A DNA stretch of 64,000 nt from JACPDH01 sp041671505 (GCA_041671505.1 JBAZBK010000025.1:1-64000), one strand, 5' to 3'; shown: positions 6,977 to 15,889, counted from the stretch's first letter. The notes: generated by a model not told the origin, from the letters alone. Program-made: numbers and translations.

Positions 6977-7477
6977 ATGGATCAGGCGCTACTCGTCGAA
7001 AAGGCCCGCGGTGGATCCGCTGACATCAAATCGTACTGGGAACTCGCAAAGTCTGGTCATGCGACACCCTATCTGTTCGTTTCTCTCGTCGGGCTCAAGG
7101 TGTTTGACTCGAAGAAGCTCCTGACGTTGGTATCAAAGGGTTTACCAGTTCAAACACTCGTCCGCTTTCAGAAGAACACGTTGTTCTCAACGAGCGATAT
7201 CGAAGAGCTTGTGGCGATTGCGCCTCGGACCCTTCACCGTCGAAAGGAACAGGGTCGGCTTGCTCCGGAAGAGTCCGATCGCCTTCTGCGGGTTACGAGA
7301 CTCTTTGCGAAGGCGCTTGAGCTGTTCGAAGGCGATGTCCACGCTGCACGGACTTGGTTTCGAACGTCAGCAAGAGCCCTCGGTGGCGCGTCCCCATTCC
7401 GCCTCGCCCAAACTGACCTTGGATCACGAGAGGTTGAGGCGCTGATCGACCGTCTCGAACACGGAGTTCTCACGTAG
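6977..7477 (+). CDS. Xre/MbcA/ParS-type antitoxin of RES toxin
   Basis: 166 residues from ATG 6977, with AGGA six bases upstream. An ATG at 6962 lies about at the transcription start and is less likely. The N-terminal half contains a helix-turn-helix region (ISTSDIEELVAIAPRTLHRRKEQGRL) and the C-terminal part fits the toxin-binding domain (ALELFEGDVHAARTWFRTSARALGGASPF, ending VEALIDRLEHG). Such antitoxins bind the RES toxin and repress their own promoter. The two operator-like sites upstream fit this. The stop TAG overlaps the GTG of the next gene by one base. Confidence 0.88.
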   Translation: MDQALLVEKARGGSADIKSYWELAKSGHATPYLFVSLVGLKVFDSKKLLTLVSKGLPVQTLVRFQKNTLFSTSDIEELVAIAPRTLHRRKEQGRLAPEESDRLLRVTRLFAKALELFEGDVHAARTWFRTSARALGGASPFRLAQTDLGSREVEALIDRLEHGVLT

Positions 7478-7938
7478 TGCTGAGGATCTGGCGCCTTACC
7501 AAGACCAAGTATTCTGCATCCGCGTGGGATGGAGAGGGTGCTGCGGCCGTCGGCGGTCGGTGGAACAGCGTCGGGACGCCGGTGGTGTATACATCGGCAA
7601 CGCTTTCTCTTGCGCTCGTCGAGACGCTGGTGCACCTTCCGAGCGGCGTTCTTCCCGCATACACTGCGATTCCCATCGAATTGCCCGAGTCCCTTGTCAC
7701 GATTCTGGAATCGTCGGCATTACCGCCAAACTGGAAGGACGAGCCGCCGCCAGCAGCGACTCAGGCACTTGGCGACGCATGGGCCTACCGTAAAGAAAGC
7801 GTTGCGCTCAAAGTTCCTAGCGTGGTCGTTCCCGAAGAGTTCAACTACATGTTGAATCCCAATCACGCGGAGTTTGCTCGAGCGACAATTGGTACGCCGA
7901 GACCCTTTCCGTTTGATCCGCGGTTAGTCGTTCCGTAG
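7477..7938 (+). CDS. RES-domain toxin (NAD+-degrading)
   Basis: 153 residues from GTG 7477. RES-domain toxins deplete cellular NAD+. The family residues are visible: Arg28 in GGRWN, Tyr38, Glu49 in LALVETLVH, Ser115 in VPSVVVP and the later EEFNYMLNPNH block. Length is typical. It is coupled to the antitoxin gene by a one-base overlap, so it is expressed only with its partner. This is the third toxin-antitoxin pair in the array and the last cassette before the array ends. Confidence 0.9.
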   Translation: MLRIWRLTKTKYSASAWDGEGAAAVGGRWNSVGTPVVYTSATLSLALVETLVHLPSGVLPAYTAIPIELPESLVTILESSALPPNWKDEPPPAATQALGDAWAYRKESVALKVPSVVVPEEFNYMLNPNHAEFARATIGTPRPFPFDPRLVVP

Positions 7939-8112
7939 AGCTGGAATGGCGACCGATATCAGGGTTCAGGATCGGACCGTACTTGGAAGCGAATGTGACT
8001 GTCCTATTTCGGTTGCTGCGAACCCTGTACACATCGTCGTGGCAGAGAGAATCCAGTCGCGCTACGTCTTTGACCTGAGTCTCCAGAGAAGCTGCGGCCC
8101 CGAGGAGCGGCG

Positions 8113-8214
8113 GTCTGACAAGGGCGCTGCAACCAATCCCGTCGCGCGTCACGGTTCACCTGAGTTGTATTATCAGCGGAGCGCGCCGGGCCGGCTGAGC
8201 GCCGGTCGTTAGGC
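8113..8214 (+). other. attC recombination site 12 (last of array)
   Basis: Left end GTCTGAC (8113-8119, one change from consensus), right end GTTAGGC (8208-8214), 102 bp, palindromic flanks. The 175 bases between the RES gene and this site contain no gene. Confidence 0.75.
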
Positions 8215-8392
8215 CGGGAATAGCTTTCTGTACCCTTTCGGAGACGCCGCGTACCCTTCGGTGGTCAATCAGGTTCACCCCATGGCGTCGTCAGTCGCGC
8301 CTGAGGCCACGTGGACTGCGTCTGATCATGGCGCGGTTCATGCTACGTGAAACGTCGAAAGCCACTTCGGCACACGCGAGAAGGGGGACAGG

Positions 8393-9232
8393 TTGAAACG
8401 AAGCGGTGCATTCTTACCGATACTTCTCTCGTCGGTCGTGACAATGTCCTGCGCAAGCTTGCTCCTCGTCCTGTCCGCCGTTTCTCTCTCAGCGGATCGC
8501 CTTGCTTCGGACGTGCAGCTCCGGCTCTACATCGATCCCGATTCGAATGTTTCACTTCGGCAGCTGTTTGTGTCCAAACTCGCGCGCGGGCGGCCGATCG
8601 TCCTCGTGAAGGCAGCAGAGGAGGCGGATGCAACGATCTCGATTCAAGTCTATCGAAAAGGGCCGAGACAGTCGTTCGACCGCCTCACCGTCACGACTCA
8701 CGCCGACGTAGGCGGCGAGGCGCTGGGCCCGTTCGCGGCTTCGGGCGAGCGGGGGGCGGCTGTCGAGTTGGCGACCACGCGGCTCGTCGAGGCGCTATGG
8801 GTGCTCTTCGACCCTTCCAGTCTGTCGGATGGGGCCATTGGGAGCCTCCCCGGGTTCGAGCACCGCAAGCCGAGCGAGGTGAAGGGGCACCTGCTCGATG
8901 CGGCGGTCTCCGAGGGGAGGAAAGGGAACTGGAGAGAGTCTACCGAGCTCTGGAAGCGGTACTTGACGCTCGTTCCCGATGACGATCTCGCTTACTACAA
9001 CCTCGGCCTGACTCTGCTGCGGTGGGAGCACTGGCAGGACGCGAAGGAGGCCTTCCTTCGCAGTATCGAGCTCAACTACTCGAACGATCTGGCGCACTAC
9101 AATCTCGGGTCCTGCTATTACCATCTCGGTGAGAATCGTCAGGCACGACGCAGCCTCGAGGCGGCGCTGAAGATGAATCCCGAACTCGAGTTGGCGAAGG
9201 AACTTCTGAAGCGGATTGCGAAGAAGAAATAG
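8393..9232 (+). CDS. Secreted TPR-repeat protein
   Basis: 279 residues from TTG 8393, preceded by a strong Shine-Dalgarno-like GGGGGACAGG. The N-terminus has two close hydrophobic stretches (about 8-35), probably a signal or membrane anchor. Residues 40-150 form a region reminiscent of small cell-envelope assembly domains. The C-terminal ~110 residues are TPR repeats (ELWKRYLTLVPDDDLAYYNLG, SNDLAHYNLGSCYYHLGENRQARRSLEAAL). TPRs scaffold protein contacts. First gene after the cassette array and probably part of the ordinary chromosome. Confidence 0.75.
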   Translation: MKRSGAFLPILLSSVVTMSCASLLLVLSAVSLSADRLASDVQLRLYIDPDSNVSLRQLFVSKLARGRPIVLVKAAEEADATISIQVYRKGPRQSFDRLTVTTHADVGGEALGPFAASGERGAAVELATTRLVEALWVLFDPSSLSDGAIGSLPGFEHRKPSEVKGHLLDAAVSEGRKGNWRESTELWKRYLTLVPDDDLAYYNLGLTLLRWEHWQDAKEAFLRSIELNYSNDLAHYNLGSCYYHLGENRQARRSLEAALKMNPELELAKELLKRIAKKK

Positions 9233-9308
9233 CGGCGCAGGTTGGTTCGCAGCGTAAAGAAAGAGGAAGGGCACGTCGAAGAGCACCGATTCGATCGTCT
9301 TCGACGTT

Positions 9309-9614
9309 TTGCTGTCGACGATTCCCATGCTCTTCCTGGCCGCGATTACCTGGCGCCTGGTTTGGCCGAGATGGAAACTGGTCGCGAAGATGCTGCTGCA
9401 TCCGTGCATCTACGCCGTGCTCTCCATCGTCATCGGCCACTGGTGCATTCTCGTGGCGTGGATACATCAAGGAGTATTGGGCCTCGGCGGACATATCTGG
9501 TTCAGCCGCAAGCATGGATTCACCTGGTATGCGGTCGAAGATCCAGAGCGCTACGTGGCGTTGTCGAAGAAAACTGTCGAGTCCCTGTCCACCGAGCGAC
9601 CTTCTCTTCGTTGA
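9309..9614 (+). CDS. Small membrane protein of unknown function
   Basis: About 101 residues from TTG 9309. The open frame continues upstream to a stop at 9255 without an ATG. Three hydrophobic segments are seen (about 3-17, 26-50 and 52-63) followed by a polar, basic C-terminus with HGFTWYAVEDPERYVAL. I do not recognise a family. It follows the TPR gene by 76 bases on the same strand and may be cotranscribed. The start codon is uncertain. Confidence 0.5.
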   Translation: MLSTIPMLFLAAITWRLVWPRWKLVAKMLLHPCIYAVLSIVIGHWCILVAWIHQGVLGLGGHIWFSRKHGFTWYAVEDPERYVALSKKTVESLSTERPSLR

Positions 9615-9846
9615 GCGCACCTCCGCTCGCGTTCGTCCATTCAGTCGCGGCGGCGCGTGGTCCGGCATCCGAAATTCGCATCATCATTGATCTCTCCGTC
9701 GAGTCGATTCGGCAGCCGGAGACGTTTCCGCGCAAAGCTCGTCACGGTGTAGTACCCGTGTCGCGAGGCATTCCCGCGACGAATACCGAGCTGGCACTCG
9801 AGGTGATCGACAATCACCGCCAGTTCCTCGGTGTGACCCCCTTCGC

Positions 9847-10917
9847 CTATCCCCACCAGAACGACGCCGCGATGATCCCGTAGAGGCCGATCAGGGCGAC
9901 GCCTTCGAGCCACACCGACTCGCCGTCGTAGACGATCACCGCGCCGAGCGCCGCGGCAAAGCCTAGCGCGACGACGAGGAGCGGCGGCATGATCAGCGTG
10001 AGGTGGTGCGGGCTGAACAGGAAGCTCAGGATGACCAGCACCGGGATCAGCGCGAGCGCCACTTGGAGCGAGCTGTTGAGGATCACGCTCACCGCGTAGT
10101 CGGGCTTGTTGCGCGCCGCGAGCTGGATTCCGACCACGTTCTCCACTGCGTTGCCCGCGATCGCGACGACGACCAGCCCGGTGAAGGCCTGCGACAGGTG
10201 CAGCATCGCCATCGCCGGCTCCAGTGCGTCGACGAACCAGTCGGAAACGAAGGCTGCACCCACTCCCGCTGCGACCAGGACACCAATGGTCATCGGAAGG
10301 GGCCATGAGGCGTGCGGCGGCCTGACGCCTGGATTCGCGTTCTCCATCTCCTTCGGCAGCTCGCTCTTCAGCGAGTAGGGGACGCTCAGGATGAAGACGA
10401 TGAGCAGCACGACGGCGCACGCGATGCTCAGCGCGTCCGCATGCGCCTCGGCCGGCGTGTGAAGCTCGTGCACGAGCGTCGGAAGCGTGAGCGCCGCGAT
10501 GGCCAGCAACAGGAGCGTCGCAATGACTTTCGGCTGCTCGGAGGAGAAGCGCTGCGTTCCGTGTTTCAGGCCTCCCACGAGGATGGCGAGGCCGAGTACG
10601 AGAAGGCTGTTGGCGAGGATCGAGCCGATCACCGCCGCCTGAACGACGGCGACGAGACCGGCGCGCAGAGCGAAGATGCCGACGAAAAGCTCCGGAAGGT
10701 TACCGATCGCCGACTGGAGGACGCCCGTCGCGCCCGGGCCGAAGCGCTCGCCGAGCTGCTCGGTGGCGAGGCCCACGACCGATGCGAGTGTCGCGAGAGC
10801 GACGGCGGAGATGGCGAAGGGGAGCACGGCGCCGCGCCCGTGGAGAAATCCTGAGCCGACGCTCGCCACTGCGGCGCCGGAAACGGTCAGCAGTTGGTTC
10901 CGAGTCAGGTAGCGCAT
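9847..10917 (-). CDS. Ca2+/H+ antiporter, CaxA/ChaA type
   Basis: 356 residues, about 11 hydrophobic segments in two homologous halves. The family's alpha-repeat motifs are visible: GNLPELFVGIFALRAGLVAVVQAAVIGSILANSLLVLG in the first half and AGNAVENVVGIQLAARNKPDYAVSVILNSSLQ in the second, with the paired Gly-Asn-x-x-Glu acid residues that bind Ca2+. It should export Ca2+ (or other cations) against a proton gradient across the inner membrane. Converges with the small membrane gene ending at 9614. The 231-bp gap holds no obvious hairpin. Confidence 0.88.
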   Translation of the reverse strand: MRYLTRNQLLTVSGAAVASVGSGFLHGRGAVLPFAISAVALATLASVVGLATEQLGERFGPGATGVLQSAIGNLPELFVGIFALRAGLVAVVQAAVIGSILANSLLVLGLAILVGGLKHGTQRFSSEQPKVIATLLLLAIAALTLPTLVHELHTPAEAHADALSIACAVVLLIVFILSVPYSLKSELPKEMENANPGVRPPHASWPLPMTIGVLVAAGVGAAFVSDWFVDALEPAMAMLHLSQAFTGLVVVAIAGNAVENVVGIQLAARNKPDYAVSVILNSSLQVALALIPVLVILSFLFSPHHLTLIMPPLLVVALGFAAALGAVIVYDGESVWLEGVALIGLYGIIAASFWWG

Positions 10918-11213
10918 GAATGAAGAGAGTAATCCAGAAGCGATGCGCCGGAAACGGCGAGGGGAGGGCGGAGCGCGGTCGGTGCTTTGATTTCCCTCGA
11001 ATCCCCGGTTATCGATGCCATGCGCCTTCGCGCAGCGCGCGCGCAGCGTTCTTCGTCGCTCCTTCCGGAGGCGCGGTCGTCTCGGTCGGCTCCTTTCTGC
11101 AGCAACAGCGCGAAGCGCAATGTCCGTCTCGGGGCCACGGTGCCTTCATCCGGAGCTATGCTTCTTCGGTGTGGCCCGTCGGACGCGAGGGCCGGCGCAG
11201 GGAGGAAGTCATC

Positions 11214-12137
11214 GTGGACATTCTTCGGGCCATCGGAAATACCTCGATCGTGAGCCTTCGCAGAGTCGTTCCGCCCGAGGCGGGCGAAGTGCTGGTGAAG
11301 CTCGAGTGGGAGAACCCGACCGGAAGCATGAAGGACCGGATGGCGCAGGCGGTCATTTCGGCCGCGGAGGCTGACGGCCGGCTGAAGCCTGGCGACACCG
11401 TGGTCGAGTACACGGGCGGGAGCACCGGCGCGTCGCTCGCGCTCGTCTGTGCCGCGAAGGGGTACCCGATCCGGATCGTGACGTCCGACGCGTTCAGCCG
11501 GGAAAAGCTCGACCAGATGGCTGCGTTAGGCGCGGAGCTGACGCTGGTGCCGAGCGAAGGAGGGCGCACGACGCGCAAGCTCATCCTCGACATGATCGAG
11601 GCCGCGCGTGCGATCAGCATTGAGCCGCACACATACTGGACCGACCAGCTCAACAATCACGACAGCATCGCGGGCTACTTCCCGCTCGCAGAGGAGATCT
11701 GGCGGCAGACCGACGGAAAGGTGGACGCCTTCGTCCACAGCGTCGGCACCGGGGCATCGTCTCGTGGCGTTGCCACCGTGTTGAAGCGGCTGAAGCCCGA
11801 CGTGAGGATCGTCGCCGTCGAGCCGGCGGAGTCGTCGGTGCTGCTCGGTGGCGAGCCGGGGCCGCACAAGATCGAAGGCGTGGGGATCGGCTACAGGCCT
11901 CCGCTGTGGGAGCCGTCGCTCATGGACGGTATCGAGGCGGTATCCACGGAGGAGGCGAAGGCGATGACGCGACGCCTCGCGCGGGAAGAAGGGCTCTTCG
12001 CAGGAACGTCATCCGGAGCCAACGTGGTGGCCGCGATCCGTGTCGCGCGCCAGCTGGGGCCGACGGCGCGCGTCGTCACGCTCATGTGCGACTCGGGGCT
12101 CAAGTACCTGAACACCGACGTCTATCGAGCTGGATGA
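11214..12137 (+). CDS. Cysteine synthase-like PLP enzyme
   Basis: 307 residues from GTG 11214, with GGAGG nine bases upstream. The frame is open far upstream (to 10920), but the family match begins at the GTG (DILRAIGNTSIVSL). PLP-binding Lys40 sits in PTGSMKDR. The phosphate-binding loop TGGSTGASLAL and the STSSGANVVAA region near the C-terminus are those of O-acetylserine-sulfhydrylase/cystathionine-synthase-like type II enzymes. It probably makes cysteine, or opens a related beta-replacement reaction. Upstream 10918-11213 has no recognised gene. Confidence 0.85.
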   Translation: MDILRAIGNTSIVSLRRVVPPEAGEVLVKLEWENPTGSMKDRMAQAVISAAEADGRLKPGDTVVEYTGGSTGASLALVCAAKGYPIRIVTSDAFSREKLDQMAALGAELTLVPSEGGRTTRKLILDMIEAARAISIEPHTYWTDQLNNHDSIAGYFPLAEEIWRQTDGKVDAFVHSVGTGASSRGVATVLKRLKPDVRIVAVEPAESSVLLGGEPGPHKIEGVGIGYRPPLWEPSLMDGIEAVSTEEAKAMTRRLAREEGLFAGTSSGANVVAAIRVARQLGPTARVVTLMCDSGLKYLNTDVYRAG

Positions 12138-12347
12138 GGCGCGGGCGAATCGGGGCCCGGCACGGGAGGCTCGGGGAGGCGGTTCTCACGGCTGATGACG
12201 GGGTCAGGCGAAAGGGTCATGGCTCCGCGCATCGGCTGGAGACGGGAAATCACAGAAGCGGTGGAAGATCGAAGCTCTGATCTTCATCCGTGCTCCGTCG
12301 TTCGTCGAGTGACGACCTGCTGCTCGCGCGTGCGCTTCGTGCCTGTG

Positions 12348-12485
12348 CTACTTGCCGGACTTCTTGCCGGCAAACGTCGGGGTGGGCGGGGCCTGCTTCT
12401 TCGCCGCCGCATCTGCACTGTTCTTCTTCTTGCTGCTGTCCTGCTGCTTCTGTTTGTTCTTCGACTTCGGTGAGGAATCTCCCAT
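12348..12485 (-). CDS. Very small lysine-rich conserved-type protein
   Basis: 45 residues starting at MGDSSPKSKNKQK. Almost entirely Lys, Ser, Ala, Gln and Pro, no hydrophobic core, so intrinsically disordered. Short proteins beginning MGDKSPKSK are scattered across many bacteria with unknown role, possibly nucleic-acid binding. A second tiny lysine-rich gene lies at 16584. ATG is chosen because the upstream in-frame extension is GC-rich and does not resemble the family. Function unknown. Confidence 0.6.
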   Translation of the reverse strand: MGDSSPKSKNKQKQQDSSKKKNSADAAAKKQAPPTPTFAGKKSGK

Positions 12486-12629
12486 GCTGCACCGTCCTTG
12501 GTGGCCACAAAGCGACGCGGCCGACTTCGGTATACCACAGTGCCACTGCATCCTGCGCGAGAACGTAGGGCCAGGCGTCTCGATGGCGGGACGTCCTGAC
12601 CAGTGGCCTTGATTCATGAACATGACCCT

Positions 12630-12727
12630 GAAGTCAGAACGGAGAACGTTAAAGTTTGAACCCGGAAAGGGGCTCCGGGTGGTGGTTTCCGGGTTCCCAA
12701 TTCATCGTTCAACGTTCTAACTTCGGA
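12630..12727. repeat. Heptad-phased inverted repeat
   Basis: The left arm is a run of 7-bp units (GAAGTCA GAACGGA...) and the right arm the complement in the same phase (TTTCCGG GTTCCCA...), separated by CCGGGTGG. Several units are imperfect but the 7-bp register of GAA/TTC is kept. A second such element is at 61366-61460. Confidence 0.7.
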
Positions 12728-12780
12728 TTCCCTCTCTTGACTTCAGGCCATTCGCCATGACCCCGGTTTCCTCACCGCTC

Positions 12781-14424
12781 TCATTGCCCCGCCTGCAGCC
12801 TTACCACTCTCGTCCCGAGGTCGCCGGACGTGCCGTCCTGCAGGGCGAAGGAGAGCTTGCGCGTATCGGGTCTGACTCGCACGGTGAACGAATACGAGAT
12901 CGGGTTAGGCAGCTGACGAGCGTCCGGGTTGTCGAAATCGAGCTGCTGCCGCATCGCGCTCACGTCACTTGCGTCGCCCAGCTCGCGCCCGGAGGTGACG
13001 AAGACCGTGAACCCGCCTCGTACGCGACCGTCGTGGTCCTCGAGCAGTACCAGCGCCTTCGGGTCGATTGCGAGCTCCACCGGAACGAGCACGAATCGCC
13101 CGTCACGCTTCCGCGCTCCAATCCGGACGTCGAACGCGGGGCCCTTCGATTCGTCGGGCACGGAGAGATAGAGGTTCGTCGTCACGAGGTCGCGAATGCG
13201 GCTCGCCTCGGAGAGGTGTACGACCGATTCTCGCGCGCGGACGTGGTACGACTTGTTCTTCGCCGTCACTTTGATCGCCCGCGGCTTGTCGTCCGCGGGT
13301 GACGTGATCCTGTAGCCGAGCGAGTAGTAGACGTCGAGCTCGCGCGCCGCGCGCTCGAGGAACCGCGCACTCTGCTGCGGCCCCAGCGCGCTCAGCCCCC
13401 CGGTCCGCTTCGCGAGCGCGAGCAATCCTCCCGCCTCGTCGAAGGCGCGTCCGTAGCCGGCCGCGAGCGGAGCCTGTGCGTTCATGCCGGGGAGGAAGCC
13501 GCCTCGGTCGGGAGTGACGAAGCTGTCACGCATCCCAGGGGGGTGGAACGCGTGGATCGTCATGCCATACGCATTCGCGGTGTCGGCGAGCTGGTCGATC
13601 TCCGTCCGTGCATCGCAGTCGCGGCGCGGGCGCAACGAAAGATCGTCGCCCGCGAAGACGAGCATCTTCTTCATCTCGACCCGTGAGAAGGAGACGAGCA
13701 GATTGCGCAGTTCGCGCACCTTTCGCTTGATCAACGTGCATCGCTCTTCGTCGATGATGAAGGCTTGGAAGTCCGCCTCCGCCGCTGCATCGGTGAGCGG
13801 AGCGATTCCGAGCGCCCTCGAGAGCGCCTCGTCCCGCGCGGCCTGCTGGATCTGCAGCTCCGCGAGACGATCCGCAATCTCTTTCTCCTTTGACCCGAAC
13901 GGCGTCTCCAGCGCGTCGAGCACGACTTTGAGCGCTTCCCGATCGGCAGTCGGTTCGAGCGAGACGCGCACTCTGTGCATCCAGGTGAGCACGCAGACGA
14001 GATCGCCGGGACGAAGCGCCTGTTTGAAGAAGGCGCGAACGCCCTCGAAGAACTTTACCCGTCGCGACGGCTCGATCTCGGCGATATCGACGAAAAGGAG
14101 GACGAGGCGCGGCTGCGCCGCACGCGCGTCGGCTGACTGCGAGACTGGAGCCTCCGGCGAGGCGGCCGTGGAACCGGAAGAGGCGGGGGACGCGCTGTCG
14201 ACCACCGAGAAGTTCGTGATCGCCTGGAGCTTCCCTTCCTCGTACAGCTCGAAGTCGTCCTTCGTGAGCCCGCGGATCGGATTTCCGTCCCTGTCGGTCA
14301 CGACGACGTCGACGTTCGCCACCGCGACCTCGACTCGCTCCACGAACTGGGCTCGAGCCGGCATCGCCGCGATGGCCTGGAGCGACGCAAGGAGAAGGGC
14401 GAGGCGCAGCGCTACGCGCGGCAT
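12781..14424 (-). CDS. VWFA-related domain protein, exported
   Basis: 547 residues. A signal peptide (about 1-25, PRVALRLALLLASLQAIAA) precedes EVAVANVDVVVTDRDGNPIRGLTKDDF, the start of the VWFA-related domain characteristic of Acidobacteriota. This is followed by the integrin-like I-domain (RLVLLFVDIAE, then DDLSLRP) with a MIDAS-like Asp-x-x pattern. A C-terminal beta-rich part (from about 400) looks like an adhesin or regulatory region. Probably an exported Ca2+- or Mg2+-dependent binding protein. Function unknown. Divergent from the secreted gene at 14580. Confidence 0.82.
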   Translation of the reverse strand: MPRVALRLALLLASLQAIAAMPARAQFVERVEVAVANVDVVVTDRDGNPIRGLTKDDFELYEEGKLQAITNFSVVDSASPASSGSTAASPEAPVSQSADARAAQPRLVLLFVDIAEIEPSRRVKFFEGVRAFFKQALRPGDLVCVLTWMHRVRVSLEPTADREALKVVLDALETPFGSKEKEIADRLAELQIQQAARDEALSRALGIAPLTDAAAEADFQAFIIDEERCTLIKRKVRELRNLLVSFSRVEMKKMLVFAGDDLSLRPRRDCDARTEIDQLADTANAYGMTIHAFHPPGMRDSFVTPDRGGFLPGMNAQAPLAAGYGRAFDEAGGLLALAKRTGGLSALGPQQSARFLERAARELDVYYSLGYRITSPADDKPRAIKVTAKNKSYHVRARESVVHLSEASRIRDLVTTNLYLSVPDESKGPAFDVRIGARKRDGRFVLVPVELAIDPKALVLLEDHDGRVRGGFTVFVTSGRELGDASDVSAMRQQLDFDNPDARQLPNPISYSFTVRVRPDTRKLSFALQDGTSGDLGTRVVRLQAGQ

Positions 14425-14468
14425 GGCTCCGAACTATAAACTCGATCCACGACCGCCATGGTGAAGAA

Positions 14469-14483
14469 ACGAGATCATCTCGT
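14469..14483. promoter_or_regulatory. 15-bp perfect palindrome between divergent genes
   Basis: ACGAGATCATCTCGT, perfectly symmetric around one base. It lies in the gap between the VWFA gene (minus) and the next secreted gene (plus), a usual place for an operator. Only the sequence supports this. Confidence 0.35.
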
Positions 14484-14579
14484 CGGGGTCACCATCACTC
14501 CGCTGCAGACCCGCATTCGCTCCGTAACGTGACGAACCGACGGGTCGGCATGTATTCTCGTTCCCGGGTCTTCTCACGA

Positions 14580-15026
14580 ATGCGGATAGCTGGATCGTTT
14601 CGCGCGCTCGTCATCATCTGCTTCGCTGGCGCCGCTGCGGCGTCGCTCAGTGGCGATCCGCGGCCGGCCGATTCGATTCTCGGCGAATGGCGCGGAACCT
14701 CGATCTGCACGAACCGCGAGCTCGCGCCCGCCTGCAAGGACGAGTCGATCGTCTACCTCTTCACGCCTCTCCCGTCCGACGGCGCTCCGAAAGTTCACCT
14801 CGACGCGAGCAAGATCGTCGACGGGAAGGCCGCTCCCATGGGCGAGTTCGACCTGACCTGGGACGCCGGTGACGCGTCGTGGAGCGCCGAGATCCGAACG
14901 CCGCGCGTGCATGCACTCTGGTCGTACACGATCGACGGCGACCATCTCACCGGGACTCTCGCGGAGCTCCCGTCGAAGGCGCAGCTCCGCAAGGTCGACG
15001 CGACGCGGCAGACGCCGTCGAAGTAG
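14580..15026 (+). CDS. Small secreted hypothetical protein
   Basis: 148 residues from ATG 14580. Upstream starts at 14529 (GTG) and 14550 (ATG) are possible. The N-terminus (MRIAGSFRALVIICFAGAAA) is a signal peptide. The mature part has a beta pattern (ILGEWRGTSICT..CKDESIVYLF, GEFDLTWDAGDASWSAEI, GDHLTGTL) of a lipocalin-like or DUF1579-like barrel that typically binds hydrophobic ligands. Conserved cysteines (CTNRELAPACKDE) may form a disulphide. Divergent from the VWFA gene. Confidence 0.65.
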   Translation: MRIAGSFRALVIICFAGAAAASLSGDPRPADSILGEWRGTSICTNRELAPACKDESIVYLFTPLPSDGAPKVHLDASKIVDGKAAPMGEFDLTWDAGDASWSAEIRTPRVHALWSYTIDGDHLTGTLAELPSKAQLRKVDATRQTPSK

Positions 15027-15089
15027 CGGCATGGAGAGCTCCTGCACACACATGGAAAGCCGTGGTGATTTCGCCATCAAGAGGCACGA

Positions 15090-15484
15090 CCCCAATGGCC
15101 TTAAGTTAAGGATTTCGCTTTGCCCAGCGGCCCGGCGTCATTCCGAGCTTCGCTTCCAAGAAACTGCCCGACTTGTGACGCCCGAGGGAGTTGTCGTCCC
15201 GACGACTGACCCCGCGAAGCGGGGGAAGGAGGAGGGACCTCGCAGGCTGGTACTCACATGCCATGAGCCAGAGAGTTTGCGACGAACCTCAACTGTACCA
15301 GCCTGCGAGATCCCTCCTCCCTCGCGCCGCTCGGTCGTCGGGATGACAATCCGTGCGCTCGTGGACGATGGCGCGAGCCTCGCGGCGGATTGCAGTTTCT
15401 TTCCGCAGGCGCTGCGCCGGCGCAGTGGGCCGCTCGGAATGACGGCGCTTTCGCTGGGATTTCGCTTAACTTAAGTCCATTGGG
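15090..15484. repeat. Nested palindrome, ~390 bp
   Basis: Three inverted pairs sit inside one another. Outer arms CCCAATGGCCTTAAGTTAAG and CTTAACTTAAGTCCATTGGG; middle arms GTCATTCCGAGC and GCTCGGAATGAC; an inner ~155-bp palindrome at 15193-15347 whose ends are GTCGTCCCGACGACTGACC and GTCGTCGGGATGAC. The inner part is homologous to 59889-60055. This fills the whole gap between genes; no coding sequence is seen. Confidence 0.75.
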
Positions 15485-15502
15485 CACAACCCGGGAGGTT
15501 TC

Positions 15503-15889
15503 ATGGCCATCAGCATCGTCCGACTCGGCAATCCGCGCGCGAAGGGAGAAGGCCTCCGCATTGGAACCGTTCGCCGCCCTCCGCGCGGCGTGCCGAAAGC
15601 GGAGCACGCCTCGCGCGACTTCTACGACGTCTGGCTTCCCGAGCTTTCTCCCTCCGAGGAGCTGGTGAAGTCGGCGAGCGCGGCGTCGACCGACGCCGAG
15701 TGGCGGACGTTCGTGCGTCGCTTCCGCGCCGAGCTCGCGAAGCCGGAGCGCGCACGCCTGCTCGATCTTCTCGTCGCCCTCTCGCACACCACGCCGCTCG
15801 CAGTCGGCTGCTACTGCGAGCACGAGAGCCGCTGTCACCGCTCCGTGCTCCGCGCGCTGCTCGCCGAGCGGGGCGCGACGCTCGCCTGA
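15503..15889 (+). CDS. DUF488-family protein
   Basis: 128 residues. The pattern IVRLGNPRAKGEGLRIGTVRRPPRGVPK at the start and CYCEHESRCHRSVLRALL near the end (cysteine-rich, with a conserved HR) matches the DUF488 family, whose role is unknown. Both conserved Cys and the HR pair are present. Length is normal. It is followed 45 bases later by a DinB-like gene on the same strand. A strong promoter is not obvious. Confidence 0.75.
   Translation: MAISIVRLGNPRAKGEGLRIGTVRRPPRGVPKAEHASRDFYDVWLPELSPSEELVKSASAASTDAEWRTFVRRFRAELAKPERARLLDLLVALSHTTPLAVGCYCEHESRCHRSVLRALLAERGATLA

Larger units (their letters stand above)
1..8214 (+). mobile_element. Distal part of a chromosomal integron gene-cassette array
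   Basis: About a dozen short cassettes lie head to tail, each one or two small genes followed by an attC-like site of about 97-106 bp. The sites start with RYYYAAC (mostly GCCTAAC) and end with GTTRRRY (mostly GTTAGGC), and their interiors are imperfect palindromes. The sites are similar in length and sequence, as in sedentary chromosomal integrons. attC sites lie at the 3' end of plus-strand genes, so intI/attI should be left of base 1. The last site ends at 8214, after which ordinary chromosomal genes begin. No integrase is visible. Confidence 0.9.

Noticed and set aside
1..8214. Integrase gene intI inside the window
   Set aside because: No tyrosine-recombinase-like frame occurs; all cassettes point away from a position left of base 1.
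8215..8392. A further cassette or attI site after the last attC
   Set aside because: No RYYYAAC/GTTRRRY pair or gene is seen; only a short imperfect direct repeat (GTACCCTTTCGG / GTACCCTTCGG).
10920..11213. N-terminal extension of the cysteine-synthase-like protein
   Set aside because: The frame is open but shows no family signal, and a good ribosome site lies before the GTG at 11214.
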